Made by a program: the position numbers and the translations under genes
Notes under the pieces: model-generated
Told to the model about the DNA's origin: nothing
The model's database searches: none
Seen by the model: only the letters and a program-made list of their open reading frames with translations
Source of the DNA: Inquilinus limosus DSM 16000
GTDB lineage: Bacteria > Pseudomonadota > Alphaproteobacteria > DSM-16000 > Inquilinaceae
NCBI RefSeq assembly: GCF_000423185.1
Contig: NZ_KE383986.1
Span: 234,570-298,569 of the forward strand
Length of the DNA: 64,000 nucleotides
Direction of reading: 5' to 3'
In this document: positions 20,811-30,440 of the stretch, in pieces
Layout of the letters: each line of letters opens with the position of its first letter
Position numbering within the stretch: the stretch's first letter is position 1

Positions 20811-21347
20811 CTATTTCGCCGCGAGCACCATGATCATCTGCCGGCCTTCCATCTTCGGCATCTGCTCGACCTTCGACAGGTCCTGCAGCTCGTCGCGCAC
20901 CTTGACCAGAACATTCATGCCCAGCTCCTGGTGCGCCAGCTCTCGCCCGCGGAAGCGCATGGTCACCTTGACCTTGTCGCCTTCCTCGAGGAAGCGCCGC
21001 GCGCTGCGCATCTTCACGTTGTAATCGTTGTCGTCGATGTTGGGGCGGAGCTTGATCTCCTTGACATCGATGACTTTTTGTCGCTTCCGCGCTTCGTTCT
21101 TCTTCTTCTGCGCTTCGAATTTGAACTTGCCGTAATCGAGGATCTTGCAGACCGGCGGCACGGCGTTGGGCGAGATCTCGACCAAGTCCAGCCCGGCCTG
21201 CTCCGCGGCCCAAAGGGCCTCGCGCAGGGGCACGACCCCGATCATTTCGCCATCCGCGCCGACCAGCCGCACCTGGGCCGTATCGATCTCGCGGTTCACC
21301 CTCGGCCCTTCGCGGGTCGGCAGGGCATTCGTTGGTAGTCTAGCTAT
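20811..21347 (-). CDS. infC: Translation initiation factor IF-3
   Basis: IF-3 binds the 30S subunit and checks start codons. The protein is clear from [55 protein letters not shown] and a basic C-domain ending [14 protein letters not shown]. The usual first ATG/GTG (GTG 21299) leaves out [15 protein letters not shown], which is conserved in alphaproteobacterial IF-3. The natural start is ATA at 21347-21345, preceded by GGAGG with a six-base gap, giving 178 residues. This fits the known use of rare non-AUG starts in infC for autoregulation. The start overlaps the thrS stop by eight bases. Confidence 0.9.
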   Translation of the reverse strand: MARLPTNALPTREGPRVNREIDTAQVRLVGADGEMIGVVPLREALWAAEQAGLDLVEISPNAVPPVCKILDYGKFKFEAQKKKNEARKRQKVIDVKEIKLRPNIDDNDYNVKMRSARRFLEEGDKVKVTMRFRGRELAHQELGMNVLVKVRDELQDLSKVEQMPKMEGRQMIMVLAAK

Positions 21348-23364
21348 GGATAGCCTCCGTCAATTGCTGCGCCCCCGTCTGCACCTCCCCCCTCTTGGAT
21401 GTCAACGGGGATCGCGCCTCTTCCACAAGTTTATGAAGCGCCTCGCTCAGGGCAAGGACTTCCTGCGCCTCTCCGCCAAGGCGGCGCAGGGCCACGCTCC
21501 GGCTCTCCGCCTCGCGCTTTCCGACCACCAGCATCAGCGGCACCTTCTTCAGGCTGTGCTCGCGGACCTTGTAGTTGATCTTCTCGTTGCGGAGGTCGAT
21601 CTCGGCGCGCAGCCCCGCGGCCACCAGCGCCGCATGCACCTCCTGCGCGTAGGGATCGGCCTCGCTGGTGATGGTCGTGACCACCGCCTGCACCGGCGCC
21701 AGCCACAGCGGCAGCTTGCCGGCATAGTTCTCGATCAGGATGGCGATGAAGCGCTCCAGCGACCCGAGGATCGCGCGGTGCAGCATCACCGGCCGATGCT
21801 TGGCCCCGTCCTCGCCGACATAGGTGGCGTCGAGCCGCTCCGGCAGCACGGAATCGAACTGCAGCGTGCCGCACTGCCAGGTCCGGCCGATCGCGTCGGT
21901 CAGGTGGAACTCGATCTTCGGCCCGTAGAACGCGCCCTCGCCCGGCAGCTCTTCGAACTCCAGCCCGGCCGCGATCAGCGCATCGCGCAGCGCCTGCTCG
22001 GCGACGTCCCATTGCTGGTCCGACCCCGCCCGCACGTCGGGGCGCAGCGCCAGCTTCACCGCCACGTCGGGGAAGCCGAGGTCGCGATAGACCTCGTACT
22101 GCAGCGCGATGTAGCGCGCCGCCTCCGACACCGACTGCTCCTCGGTGCAGAAGATATGGGCGTCGTCCTGGGTGAAGGCCCGCACCCGCATCAGCCCGTG
22201 CAGCGCGCCCGAAGGCTCGTTGCGGTGGCAGCTGCCGAACTCCGCCATCCGGATCGGCAGGTCGCGGTAGCTGACGATGCCCTGCTTGAAGATCTGCACA
22301 TGGCAGGGGCAGTTCATCGGCTTGATGCCGGCCAGCCGCTCCGGCGAGCCGTCCTCCTTCTGGCCGATCGCCACCTTGAACATGTTGTCGCCGTACATGT
22401 CCCAGTGGCCGGACGCCTTGAACAGGCTGGAATCGACCAGCTGCGGCGTCTTCACCTCGACATAGTCGGCCCGGGCCAGCTTCTCGCGGATGTAGTTCTC
22501 CAGCGTCCGGTACAGGGTCCAGCCCTTCGCATGCCAGAACACGCTGCCGGCCGCCTCCTCCTGCAGATGGAACAGGTCCATCTCGCGGCCCAGCTTGCGG
22601 TGGTCGCGGCGCTCCGCCTCCTCCAGTTGGTGCAGATAGGCGTCGAGCTCCTTCTGGTCGCGCCAGGCCGTGCCGTAGATCCGCTGCAGCATGGCGTTGC
22701 GGTGATCGCCGCGCCAATAGGCGCCGGCCACCTTCATCAGCTTGAAGCCCTGCCCCACCCCGCCGGTGGAGGGCATGTGCGGGCCGCGGCAGAGATCGAG
22801 CCAGTCGCCCTGGCGGTAGATCGAGATGGTCTCGGCCTCCGGCAGGTCCTGGATGATCTCGGCCTTGTACTTCTCGCCCTTGTTCTTGAAGAACTCGATC
22901 GCCTCGGTGCGGTCCCACACCTCGCGAGTGAAGGGCGCGTTGCGGGCGATGATCTGCCGCATCTTGGCTTCGATCTTCTCGAGATCGTCGGGCGTGAACG
23001 GCTCGTCGCGCGCGAAGTCGTAGTAGAAGCCGTTCTCGATCGCCGGGCCGATCGTCACCTGGGTGCCGGGATACAGGTCCTGCACCGCCTCGGCCATGAC
23101 ATGCGCGGCGTCATGGCGGATCAGCTCCAGCGCCTCGGGCGAGCTGCGGGTGACGATGCCGACCTTCGCGTCCCGGTCGACCATGGTCGCCAGGTCCGAC
23201 AGCTTGCCGTCGATCGTCATGGCGATCGCCGCCTTGGCCAGGCTCTTGGAGATATCGGCGGCGATGTCGGCGCCCGACATCGGGCGGTCGTAGCGTCTGA
23301 CCGCGCCGTCGGGCAGGGTGATGGCGATGCCGGCGGGCTCGGCCATGGGTCTATCCACGTTCAT
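21340..23364 (-). CDS. thrS: Threonyl-tRNA synthetase
   Basis: A 674-residue class II synthetase with all domains: N-terminal TGS ([19 protein letters not shown]), editing domain (HDAAH around residue 85, and a later [10 protein letters not shown]), catalytic core ([18 protein letters not shown], zinc cysteine in [12 protein letters not shown], motif 2 [19 protein letters not shown], motif 3 [11 protein letters not shown]) and the anticodon domain ([31 protein letters not shown]). The start at 23364 ([10 protein letters not shown]) is preferred; ATG 23346 is an alternative. It is followed by infC with an eight-base overlap, the same order as in E. coli. Confidence 0.97.
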   Translation of the reverse strand: MNVDRPMAEPAGIAITLPDGAVRRYDRPMSGADIAADISKSLAKAAIAMTIDGKLSDLATMVDRDAKVGIVTRSSPEALELIRHDAAHVMAEAVQDLYPGTQVTIGPAIENGFYYDFARDEPFTPDDLEKIEAKMRQIIARNAPFTREVWDRTEAIEFFKNKGEKYKAEIIQDLPEAETISIYRQGDWLDLCRGPHMPSTGGVGQGFKLMKVAGAYWRGDHRNAMLQRIYGTAWRDQKELDAYLHQLEEAERRDHRKLGREMDLFHLQEEAAGSVFWHAKGWTLYRTLENYIREKLARADYVEVKTPQLVDSSLFKASGHWDMYGDNMFKVAIGQKEDGSPERLAGIKPMNCPCHVQIFKQGIVSYRDLPIRMAEFGSCHRNEPSGALHGLMRVRAFTQDDAHIFCTEEQSVSEAARYIALQYEVYRDLGFPDVAVKLALRPDVRAGSDQQWDVAEQALRDALIAAGLEFEELPGEGAFYGPKIEFHLTDAIGRTWQCGTLQFDSVLPERLDATYVGEDGAKHRPVMLHRAILGSLERFIAILIENYAGKLPLWLAPVQAVVTTITSEADPYAQEVHAALVAAGLRAEIDLRNEKINYKVREHSLKKVPLMLVVGKREAESRSVALRRLGGEAQEVLALSEALHKLVEEARSPLTSKRGEVQTGAQQLTEAIHS

Positions 23365-23434
23365 TCTTCCGGAAGGGGGCGAGGCACTGTACGGGGCAGG
23401 CAAGGCCTGTCAAGCGGCCTGGGCAGCGGCGCGC

Positions 23435-24442
23435 TCATGCCGCCTGCGACGGCGGCGCGGGCTGGCGCATCACCCGCGGCGGCTTGATCGGCCGTTTCGG
23501 GGTCAGTCGCCAGCGCTTGTGCAGCCACAGCCACTGCTCCGGCCGGGCGCGGATCCAGCCTTCGACCACCCGGTTCAGCCGGATCACTCCCTCCTCCACA
23601 TCGGCCTTGCGGTCGCCGGTGCGGGGGATGTCGAGCGGCGGGTCGATCACCGCGCGGTAGCGGGCGCCTTTCGTGCGCTCCACCCGCATCGGCAGCAGGG
23701 CGCAGTTGAAGTGGTAGGCCATCTCCACCGCCGCCGGCGAGGTCAGCGCATCCTGGCCGAGGAACGGCACCTTCAGCCCGCCGGTGTAGCGCTGATCGAC
23801 CATCACCCCCAGCACCCCGCCATTGCGCAGGAGGCCGAGGGCCCGGCGCGCGTCGTTGCCGGCCATGCGCTTCTCCAGCAGGCCGGTGCCGAGCGAACTG
23901 CGCACGCCGCGGACCAGCCGGTCGACCAGCCGATTGTTCAGCGGCCGCACGAAGATGGTCAGGGGGGCGCCGTGTCGGGTGGCGACGATCGGCCCGGCCT
24001 CCCAGTTGCCGAAATGGGCCAGCGCCATGATCACCGGACGGCCGTCGGCCCGCGCGGCCTCGTAGTTCTCGACCCCGTCGACGATGATCCGGTCGGCGCG
24101 GCGCGCCTCGGCCCGCCCCAGCGCCCGCAGATGCGGATATTCCCCGATCACCCGGCCGAGATTGTCCCACATCCCCGCCAGGATCTTGCGCCGCTGGGCC
24201 GCCGTCAGCTCCGGCATCACCAGCTGCAGGTTGCGGTCACCGTGACGGGTGGCGCCGATCCGCATGCCGATGGTCCGCGCCACCCAGGACCCGATGTTCG
24301 AGGCGACGTCGATCGGCACGCAGCGCAGCAGCCCGTAGGCCGTGTAGGCCAGGGCCGCCTGCAGCGGATGGACGACGTAGGACCGCACCAGGCGCGGCGC
24401 GTCCTTCCGCAGCCGTTTCAGTCTATTGCGCAATCGACTCAT
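23435..24442 (-). CDS. LpxL/HtrB-like lysophospholipid (lauroyl) acyltransferase
   Basis: A 335-residue acyltransferase of the lipid A late-acyltransferase family. The catalytic HX4E box is in MALAHFGNWEAGPIV, and the family motif GVMVDQRYTGGLKVPFLG follows. An N-terminal hydrophobic stretch (PLQAALAYTAYGLLRCVPI) anchors it to the inner membrane. The open frame extends to 24580, but ATG 24442 fits the family. It sits at the edge of a surface-glycan cluster, which suits a role in outer-membrane lipid assembly. Whether the acceptor is lipid A or another lipid is not shown. Confidence 0.85.
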   Translation of the reverse strand: MSRLRNRLKRLRKDAPRLVRSYVVHPLQAALAYTAYGLLRCVPIDVASNIGSWVARTIGMRIGATRHGDRNLQLVMPELTAAQRRKILAGMWDNLGRVIGEYPHLRALGRAEARRADRIIVDGVENYEAARADGRPVIMALAHFGNWEAGPIVATRHGAPLTIFVRPLNNRLVDRLVRGVRSSLGTGLLEKRMAGNDARRALGLLRNGGVLGVMVDQRYTGGLKVPFLGQDALTSPAAVEMAYHFNCALLPMRVERTKGARYRAVIDPPLDIPRTGDRKADVEEGVIRLNRVVEGWIRARPEQWLWLHKRWRLTPKRPIKPPRVMRQPAPPSQAA

Positions 24443-24615
24443 CAGAGAAATCGGGATCGGGATTCGCTCAGGCCGAAAATTGGGAATGTTGCCGGACAAA
24501 GGCAAGTTCGAGGAGCCATGCGGAGAAGTCCGGTCATCCGGGGCGCGGCGGCACGTCGCTTGAGCCGGCCGAACCCGCATGCTAACTCGGCAGGCAAGTG
24601 AACGGAAATATCTCG

Positions 24616-25338
24616 ATGGTCAACGTCATCTGCGCGAAATGGGGCCCGAAATACGGGCCGGACTACGTCAATCGGCTGAAGTCGATGGTCAGCCGCAACC
24701 TGGCGCGGCCGCACCGTTTCGTGTGCTTCACCGACGACCCGACCGGCCTCGCCCCCGATGTCGAGCATTTCCCGATGCCGGTGCTGCAGGTGCCGGAGCC
24801 GCACCGCAACCTGCCCTGGCGCAAGGTGACGCTGTTCGGCAAGCCGCTCGGCGACCTCGAAGGGCCGACGCTGTTCCTCGACCTCGACATCGTCATCGTC
24901 GACAGCCTGGACCCGTTCTTCGACCATCCGGGCCGGTTCTGCGTGATCCACAACTGGACGCACCCGGACCGCCGCGTCGGCAACACCTCGGTCTACCGCT
25001 TCGAGATCGGGGCGCATCAGGACGTGCTGGACAACCTGGTCGCCAACCATCGCCAGATCTTCGCGCGCTACCGCAATTCGCAGACCTACGTCTCCGACCA
25101 TATCGGCGAGATCACTTGGTGGCCGGACGCCTGGTGCAAGAGCTTCAAGAAGCACTGCATGCCCGGCGGTCCGTTCGGCCTGTTCAACTGGTTCATGACC
25201 CCGCGCCGCCCCGAGGGCGCCCGCATCGTCGTGTTCCACGGCGATCCGAAGCCGGAATATGCGATCAACGGCCATTGGCCGGGCCGCTGGTCGAAGCATG
25301 TGCGCCCGACCCCATGGGTCGCCGAGCATTGGGGTTGA
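24616..25338 (+). CDS. Putative glycosyltransferase (GT-A type, DxD)
   Basis: A 240-residue protein with a nucleotide-diphospho-sugar transferase look: MVNVICAKWGPKYGPDYVNRL at the start, HRFVCFTDDPTGL, and a DxD metal motif in TLFLDLDIVIVDSLDPFF. Aromatic residues cluster near the end (GDPKPEYAINGHWPGRW). It may start at GTG 24598 instead. The stop is overlapped by the next gene. It begins the plus-strand part of the glycan cluster. The sugar and acceptor are unknown. Confidence 0.65.
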   Translation: MVNVICAKWGPKYGPDYVNRLKSMVSRNLARPHRFVCFTDDPTGLAPDVEHFPMPVLQVPEPHRNLPWRKVTLFGKPLGDLEGPTLFLDLDIVIVDSLDPFFDHPGRFCVIHNWTHPDRRVGNTSVYRFEIGAHQDVLDNLVANHRQIFARYRNSQTYVSDHIGEITWWPDAWCKSFKKHCMPGGPFGLFNWFMTPRRPEGARIVVFHGDPKPEYAINGHWPGRWSKHVRPTPWVAEHWG

Positions 25339-26348
25339 CCGATCCGTCCGACATCTCCGCGATCCGCTGCTGGATCGTCAGCGAAAGCAAGGCCGGCACC
25401 ATCGCACAGTGCCGCGGCGTGGCCGAGAAGCTGGGCGTCGCGGCGGAGACACGGCTGGTACAGCGCCCCGATCGGACCAAGACCGGGCTGGCACGCCGCC
25501 TGAACCGACGCTGGACCCATATCCGCAACGTCCATCTGAACCGGATCCGGCCGCCCTGGCCGGATCTCTCGATCTCCTGCGGCCGCCAGGCGGAGCCGGC
25601 GGTGATGGCCGCAACGCGCCGCTCCGGCGGCTCGATCTTCACCGTCCATCTGCAGATCCCGATGGTCGGCTTCGACCGGTTCGACCTGTGCTTCGTCGGC
25701 CGGCACGACTGGCGGCCGGAGTTCGACGGCCGCGACGACGTGCTGCCGATGGTGGGCGCGCCGCATCGGGTCGACACGGCGCTGGTCGCCGGTCATCGCG
25801 CGGCGGCGGAGCAGCGCTTCGGCGCCCTGCCCGGCCGCCGGGCGGCGGTGATGATCGGCGGTCCCAATCCCGGCTACGGCTACTCCGGCGAGCGCATCGA
25901 CGCGCTCATCGCCCAGCTGCAGGCGCTTCAGGCGGAAGGTTGGAGCCTCCTGGTCACGACCTCGCGCCGCTCCGACCCTGCGGTGCTGCCGCGGCTGCAG
26001 CAGGCGCTGTCCGGCGATCGCGGCTTCGTCTGGGACCGCACCGGCGAAAATCCGTATTTCCAGTATCTCGCGATCGCCGATGCCGTGCTGGTGACGGTGG
26101 ATTCGATCACCATGACCTGCGAGGCGGCGTCGACCGGAACGCCGGTGTTCTCGATCCCGCTGGACGAGAAGCCCGGCCCATATCTCGAGAAGTTCCATCG
26201 CTTCCACCGGGACATGCAGGAGACGCTGGGGCTCACCCGGCCGTTCACCGGCACGATCGAGCCCTACGCCTACACGCCGCTGGACGAGGCCGGCCGCATC
26301 GCCGGCATCCTCCGGGAACGGCTGGCCGCAAGGCAGCAGGGGGTCTGA
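25335..26348 (+). CDS. ELM1/GtrOC1-family putative glycosyltransferase
   Basis: A 337-residue protein of the ELM1/GtrOC1 family (once called mitochondrial fission ELM1-like), predicted GT-B-type. Visible segments: IRCWIVSESKAGTIAQCRGVAEKLG, DLSISCGRQAEPAVMAATRR, FTVHLQIPM, AAVMIGGPNPGYGYSGE, LLVTTSRRSDPAVL and VTVDSITMTCEAASTGTPVFSIPL. No ATG fits the N-terminus; TTG at 25335 overlaps the preceding stop (TTGA) and is the likely start. Bacterial members lie in polysaccharide loci. It converges on paralogue A with no gap. Confidence 0.8.
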   Translation: MTDPSDISAIRCWIVSESKAGTIAQCRGVAEKLGVAAETRLVQRPDRTKTGLARRLNRRWTHIRNVHLNRIRPPWPDLSISCGRQAEPAVMAATRRSGGSIFTVHLQIPMVGFDRFDLCFVGRHDWRPEFDGRDDVLPMVGAPHRVDTALVAGHRAAAEQRFGALPGRRAAVMIGGPNPGYGYSGERIDALIAQLQALQAEGWSLLVTTSRRSDPAVLPRLQQALSGDRGFVWDRTGENPYFQYLAIADAVLVTVDSITMTCEAASTGTPVFSIPLDEKPGPYLEKFHRFHRDMQETLGLTRPFTGTIEPYAYTPLDEAGRIAGILRERLAARQQGV

Positions 26349-27257
26349 TCAGCTCTTCCAGCGCGCCAGGCGGCGGCGCCATCGCCGGCGCGCATGGTCC
26401 AGCTGCTCGCGCAGCAACCCGCGTTGCGTCACCGCAGCGGGCAGCGTGAAGGGCTCGGCGATCGCCTGCGGCACCCGGTCGTGCGGCAGGTCCAGAAGCC
26501 GCGCGAAGGGCTCGCCGGTCGCGATCTCCTCCCGCGTCCATTGGCACCAGGCGAGACGCTCGAACACCGGCTCGCGCTCCGGATAGGCCGGATGGTCGAC
26601 ATCGGTGCCGCGCCGGCACAGCTCGTGACAGATCAGGGTCGGCCCGCAATAGAAGGCCGGGACCCCGGCGATCAGCCCCTTGACCGCCGCGGTGCTGGTC
26701 CAGGTCACCGTGCACCAGGCGTCGCGCAGCTGCTCGTCGAGCGACACGGCGGTCTTACGCGTCCGGCGCACCACCGGACGCCGGGTCGGCAGCGTCAGAC
26801 TGTAGTCCCAGCCCTCCGGCATGCGGCGGAAATCCTGGTCCGCCCCCTTCAGCTTCTGGCCGATGACGAGAACGTGGCTGCCGTCGCGCCTCCAGTCCAG
26901 CATCGGCACGCCCCAGCCGCGCCAGCGGTCCGGCCCGCCCGGCGGAAACCGCCCCTCCCCGTTCCAGCCGTCGAGCGCCACCTGGAAGAAGCGCCGCGGG
27001 CCGATCGGCGACAGCCAGCCGTTCTCCATCACGATCGCCCGGCCGCCGACCGCCTTGATGGTGCGCAGCGCCGCCAGCCGGTCGGTGCCGAGGAAGGGCG
27101 ACCAGCAGATCAAGACGTCGTCCGGCCCCGCGTCGCGGTCGGGCATGCCGATCGTGACCGGGCCGAGCCGGTGCGCCCCGGCCGCCACCTCGTCATAGGG
27201 CTTGACGTTGGTCTGTCCGGGAGATGGCGGATCGCCGAGGACGATGAAGATGCGCAT
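26349..27257 (-). CDS. Glycan-cluster protein of unknown function, paralogue A
   Basis: A 302-residue protein with no family that I recognise, one of three tandem relatives (with 27276-28172 and 28352-29239). Motifs common to all three: a GGRAIV.ENGWLSPI stretch, FFQVALDGWNG.G.FP, a W..V...DWRRDG..LV..Q segment, RRPVVRRTR, CTVTWTSTAAVKGLIAGVP, AFYCGP and REPVFERLAWCQWT. The TSTAAVKGLIAG.PAFYCGP segment looks like the sugar-nucleotide-binding half of GT-B capsule proteins, so a glycosyltransferase role is plausible but unproven. No signal peptide or membrane segment. ATG 27257 is clear. Downstream of B in the same direction. Confidence 0.7.
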   Translation of the reverse strand: MRIFIVLGDPPSPGQTNVKPYDEVAAGAHRLGPVTIGMPDRDAGPDDVLICWSPFLGTDRLAALRTIKAVGGRAIVMENGWLSPIGPRRFFQVALDGWNGEGRFPPGGPDRWRGWGVPMLDWRRDGSHVLVIGQKLKGADQDFRRMPEGWDYSLTLPTRRPVVRRTRKTAVSLDEQLRDAWCTVTWTSTAAVKGLIAGVPAFYCGPTLICHELCRRGTDVDHPAYPEREPVFERLAWCQWTREEIATGEPFARLLDLPHDRVPQAIAEPFTLPAAVTQRGLLREQLDHARRRWRRRLARWKS

Positions 27258-27275
27258 GCGCCGCTGCCTCCGACG

Positions 27276-28172
27276 TCAGGACATGCCGAGCCGGCGGCGG
27301 ACCGGGTGGTCGCCGGGCAGGCGCAGGGCCAGGTCGCGCAACCGGCCCAGCAGCGTGTAGTGCGGGCGAACCTCGGCCGGCTCCTCGAGCCGCACCGGAA
27401 CACCGTCATGCGGCAGGTCCAGCAGCCGCCTCAGCGGCTCCCCGGTCGCGATCTCCGCCGGGCTCCACTGGCACCAGGCGAGGCGTTCGAAGACGGGCTG
27501 CCTTTCGGGATAGATCGGCGCCTCGATATCGAGGCCGGGCTTGGACAGCTCAGGGCACAGCGTGTTGGGACCGCAGTGGAAGGCCGGGATGCCGGCGACC
27601 AGCCCCTTGATCGCGGCCGTGCTGGTCCAGGTCACCGTGCACCAGGCGCCGCGCAGATCCTCCTCCAGCGGGCGCGCCGCGCCGGGCATCCGGCGCAGCA
27701 CCGGCCGGCGGGTCTCCAGACGCAGGCTCTGGGCCCAGCCCGGCGGCATCCGCCGGGCATCCCCGATCGACTGCGCCTTTTGGCCCAGGACCAGGACATG
27801 CCCGCCCTGCCGCTGCCAGTCCTGCAGTTTCACACCCCACTCCGCCCAGCGCGACGGTCCGCCGTCCGGGAACCGGCCGGTGCCGTTCCACCCGTCGAGC
27901 GCGAACTGGAAGTAGCGCACGCCGCACAGTGGCGAGAGCCAGCCATTCTCGAGGATCACCGCCCGACCGCCCGCCGCCCGCACGTCACGGACCGCCGCCC
28001 AGCGCTTGGACAGGCGGAACGGCGACCAGGTGATGAGGACGTCTTCGGGTCCGAATTGCTCCGGCAGCTCCGTCGCGGTCGGTCCGATGCGCTCGCAGGC
28101 GGCGATGCATTCGCGCCACGGCTTGCGGTCGCCCTGGGGCAGATAAACAAAGAAACGAGGCGTCACTCCCAT
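27276..28172 (-). CDS. Glycan-cluster protein of unknown function, paralogue B
   Basis: A 298-residue relative of A and C. It keeps GGRAVILENGWLSPL, YFQFALDGWNGTGRFP, LQDWQRQGGHVLVLGQ, AWCTVTWTSTAAIKGLVAG, AFHCGP and RQPVFERLAWCQWS. ATG 28172 starts MGVTPRFFVYLPQGD; a TTG at 28211 would add 13 residues and is less likely. Paralogue A follows after 18 bases. About 180 bases without a gene separate it from C, with a perfect hairpin (GATCCGCC/GGCGGATC, 28326-28344). Function unknown; same reasoning as A. Confidence 0.7.
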   Translation of the reverse strand: MGVTPRFFVYLPQGDRKPWRECIAACERIGPTATELPEQFGPEDVLITWSPFRLSKRWAAVRDVRAAGGRAVILENGWLSPLCGVRYFQFALDGWNGTGRFPDGGPSRWAEWGVKLQDWQRQGGHVLVLGQKAQSIGDARRMPPGWAQSLRLETRRPVLRRMPGAARPLEEDLRGAWCTVTWTSTAAIKGLVAGIPAFHCGPNTLCPELSKPGLDIEAPIYPERQPVFERLAWCQWSPAEIATGEPLRRLLDLPHDGVPVRLEEPAEVRPHYTLLGRLRDLALRLPGDHPVRRRLGMS

Positions 28173-28351
28173 ATCGTCTTCGGGTATCCACCAACCTGCC
28201 CGCCGAGGCAAGCATGGCGGCGATCAGACGCCGCGCCGCGGCAGGACGCAGAGAACAAAAGCGCAGGAATGGAGCAAAAAGGACGGCGGCGGGCCGCGGC
28301 GGCCTGATGGACGGGGTGTACGATCGATCCGCCGGCGGCGGATCCCCTCCT

Positions 28352-29239
28352 CTACCCGACCAGACGCTGTGCGATCCTGGCCAGCGGCTTGTGCCGTGAC
28401 GCCGCAGCCCGCATACGCCCGGCGAAGGTCCAGGCCGACGGCACCGGCTCCGGATCCATCAGGATCTCCGGCCGTCCGTCATGCGGCAGCGACAGCAGGC
28501 GGGCGAAAGGCTCGCCGGACCGGATCTCGTCCTCGGTCCATTGCATCCAGGCATAGCGACGGAACACCGGCTCACGGTCCGGATAGACCGGGTTATCGAC
28601 GTCGAGGCCGCGCCGCATCAACTCGCCGCAATTGATGTGCGGCCCGCAGTAGAAGGCCGGGACGCCGCGGATAATCGACTTGATCGCGACCGTGCTGGTC
28701 CAGGTCAGCGTCGCGAAGGCCTCGTCCAGCTGCCGGTCCAGCGGCGTCTCGGTGAACCGGGTCCGCCGCACCACCCTGCGGCGGGTCTGGGGAACGACGC
28801 TCTGCGCCCAGCCGGGCGGCATGGCGCGGGGGTCGAGATTGATCCCCTTCGGTCGCTGCTCCACCACGAGAATGCTATCGCCGTCGCGCCGCCAGTCGCG
28901 CAGCGGCACGTTCCACGAGTCCCAGCGCCCGCGGTCGCCGGCCGGGAAGTCGCCGGTGCCGTTCCACCCGTGCAGCGCGAGCTGGAAGTACTTCTGCCCC
29001 CGGATCGGAGACAGCCAGCCGTTCTCGCCGATGATGGCCCGCCCTCCGGCGGCGCGGATCTGGCGATAGATGTCGCTGCGGAAGGTACCGCGGAACGGGG
29101 CCCAGAGAATCGCGATGTCGTCCGGCTCGAACCACGCCGGCGTGCTCATATGGACCGTGCCGAGGCGCGCCGCGCCTTCGGCGAGCGCCGCCCCGGGCTT
29201 GCCGATCGACACGCCCCAGAACACGAAGATCCTAGCCAT
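28352..29239 (-). CDS. Glycan-cluster protein of unknown function, paralogue C
   Basis: A 295-residue third member of the tandem family: MARIFVFWGVSIGKPGAAL start, GGRAIIGENGWLSPI, YFQLALHGWNGTGDFP, LRDWRRDGDSILVVEQ, FATLTWTSTVAIKSIIRG, AFYCGP and REPVFRRYAWMQWT. It is more diverged than A is from B (for example CTVTWTST is ATLTWTST). ATG 29239 overlaps the stop of the upstream glycosyltransferase-like gene by eight bases, so both are one transcription unit. Confidence 0.7.
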   Translation of the reverse strand: MARIFVFWGVSIGKPGAALAEGAARLGTVHMSTPAWFEPDDIAILWAPFRGTFRSDIYRQIRAAGGRAIIGENGWLSPIRGQKYFQLALHGWNGTGDFPAGDRGRWDSWNVPLRDWRRDGDSILVVEQRPKGINLDPRAMPPGWAQSVVPQTRRRVVRRTRFTETPLDRQLDEAFATLTWTSTVAIKSIIRGVPAFYCGPHINCGELMRRGLDVDNPVYPDREPVFRRYAWMQWTEDEIRSGEPFARLLSLPHDGRPEILMDPEPVPSAWTFAGRMRAAASRHKPLARIAQRLVG

Positions 29240-30164
29240 GGGTGCCGTTGCCGCGGATCTGGGCGTAGATCGCATGCGGCTGCTCGAGGCTCTGCGTGTA
29301 GCGCGCCTCGAGCGCCGAGGTGGCGCGGGCGAAGACGGCCCCCTCCTTCAGTGCGCCCTTCGCCGACCAGATGAAGCTGTCGTCGCCGAACTCGACGTCG
29401 ACGAGGCCGGCCGGCATGTTCTGCCACCGGATCCGCGGCTTGAGCCGCCGGCGGATGACATAAAGATAGTAGATGACCGGCTGGTCGATATGGTCGCTGG
29501 GGCGCATGTGCAGCGCGCGCCAGGTGCCGGCCGCCAGCTTTTCGCAGAAGCCGAGCGCTTCCTTGGAATGGTTGACGCCGACCGCGCCGGCCAACACCCG
29601 GCGCCAGACCCTGCGCTCGCCGAGGCGGAAGCGCAGCGTCACGTCGGCCCGCTCGATCATCTCGAACACCTGAGCCAACGGGCGGCGGATGATGCCGTCG
29701 ATGTCGACGCACAGGATCGGCGCCTTGCAGGCCAGCAGCAGATGGTGCAGGACCAGGAATCGCGCGGCCGAGAAATAGACCGGCCTGGGGAGAGAAAGCC
29801 GTTCGTAGGAGTTGTCTTCCCATGTGAACGACAGCTTCACATGGGACAGGGATCGACGCATCCGATCGATGTGATCGAGCGTCTCCTGGCACGGACCATA
29901 CAGATGGATATGGATGTGCAGCGGCTCGGCCAGCGTCTCGGCCGACAGCAGGAAACTCGGCGCGAATTTCCTATAGTATCTGTCGTCACAACCACAGAAC
30001 AGGACCCCCGGCGTTCCCATATCCGGCGTATTGCCGCGAATCCGCAAACGATAGTTCTTGACAGCAGATTTCGTCCTCGTGTCGGCCAAATTCTCCAGAA
30101 GAATAGAGCAGGACAATCGCCTCAAAAACCATCGGGACAATCTCTTGAGTGAATAGCCGCTCAT
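29232..30164 (-). CDS. Putative glycosyltransferase (GT8-like, DxD)
   Basis: A 310-residue protein with a hydrophobic-basic start (MSGYSLKRLSRWFLRRLSC) and a GT-A-like body: TPGVLFCGCDDRYYRKFAPSFLLS, then the DxD motif in APILCVDIDGIIRRPL, and HMRPSDHIDQPVIYYLYV near the acceptor side. It resembles GT8-type or predicted nucleotide-sugar transferases. ATG 30164 is picked over an open frame to 30248. Paralogue C overlaps its end. The 276 bases upstream to 30441 hold no supported gene and are less GC-rich than the surroundings. Confidence 0.6.
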   Translation of the reverse strand: MSGYSLKRLSRWFLRRLSCSILLENLADTRTKSAVKNYRLRIRGNTPDMGTPGVLFCGCDDRYYRKFAPSFLLSAETLAEPLHIHIHLYGPCQETLDHIDRMRRSLSHVKLSFTWEDNSYERLSLPRPVYFSAARFLVLHHLLLACKAPILCVDIDGIIRRPLAQVFEMIERADVTLRFRLGERRVWRRVLAGAVGVNHSKEALGFCEKLAAGTWRALHMRPSDHIDQPVIYYLYVIRRRLKPRIRWQNMPAGLVDVEFGDDSFIWSAKGALKEGAVFARATSALEARYTQSLEQPHAIYAQIRGNGTHG

Positions 30165-30440
30165 GACGTCTTGCCCGAAACCCCATTTCCTTTGACGCGG
30201 CGGCGATCGTCTGCGACCTCCCGCTGCTGGTGGCCCGCTCACCGGCACGTTAGCGTCACGAGAAATACCATAACGTGCCTAGCGTCACATCCGGTTTGCG
30301 TTGCCCCAGCCCCAGGCGCCCACAATTCCGCATCCTGGAGAAGCAGCAGGGCGCAATCATGGCGTGGCGGGGGACTTCGCAAGGCCGATCGCGGCGGGCC
30401 CGCCGGCGCTCGATTCGCGCCCGGGGCCCCTCCTGTGCGG

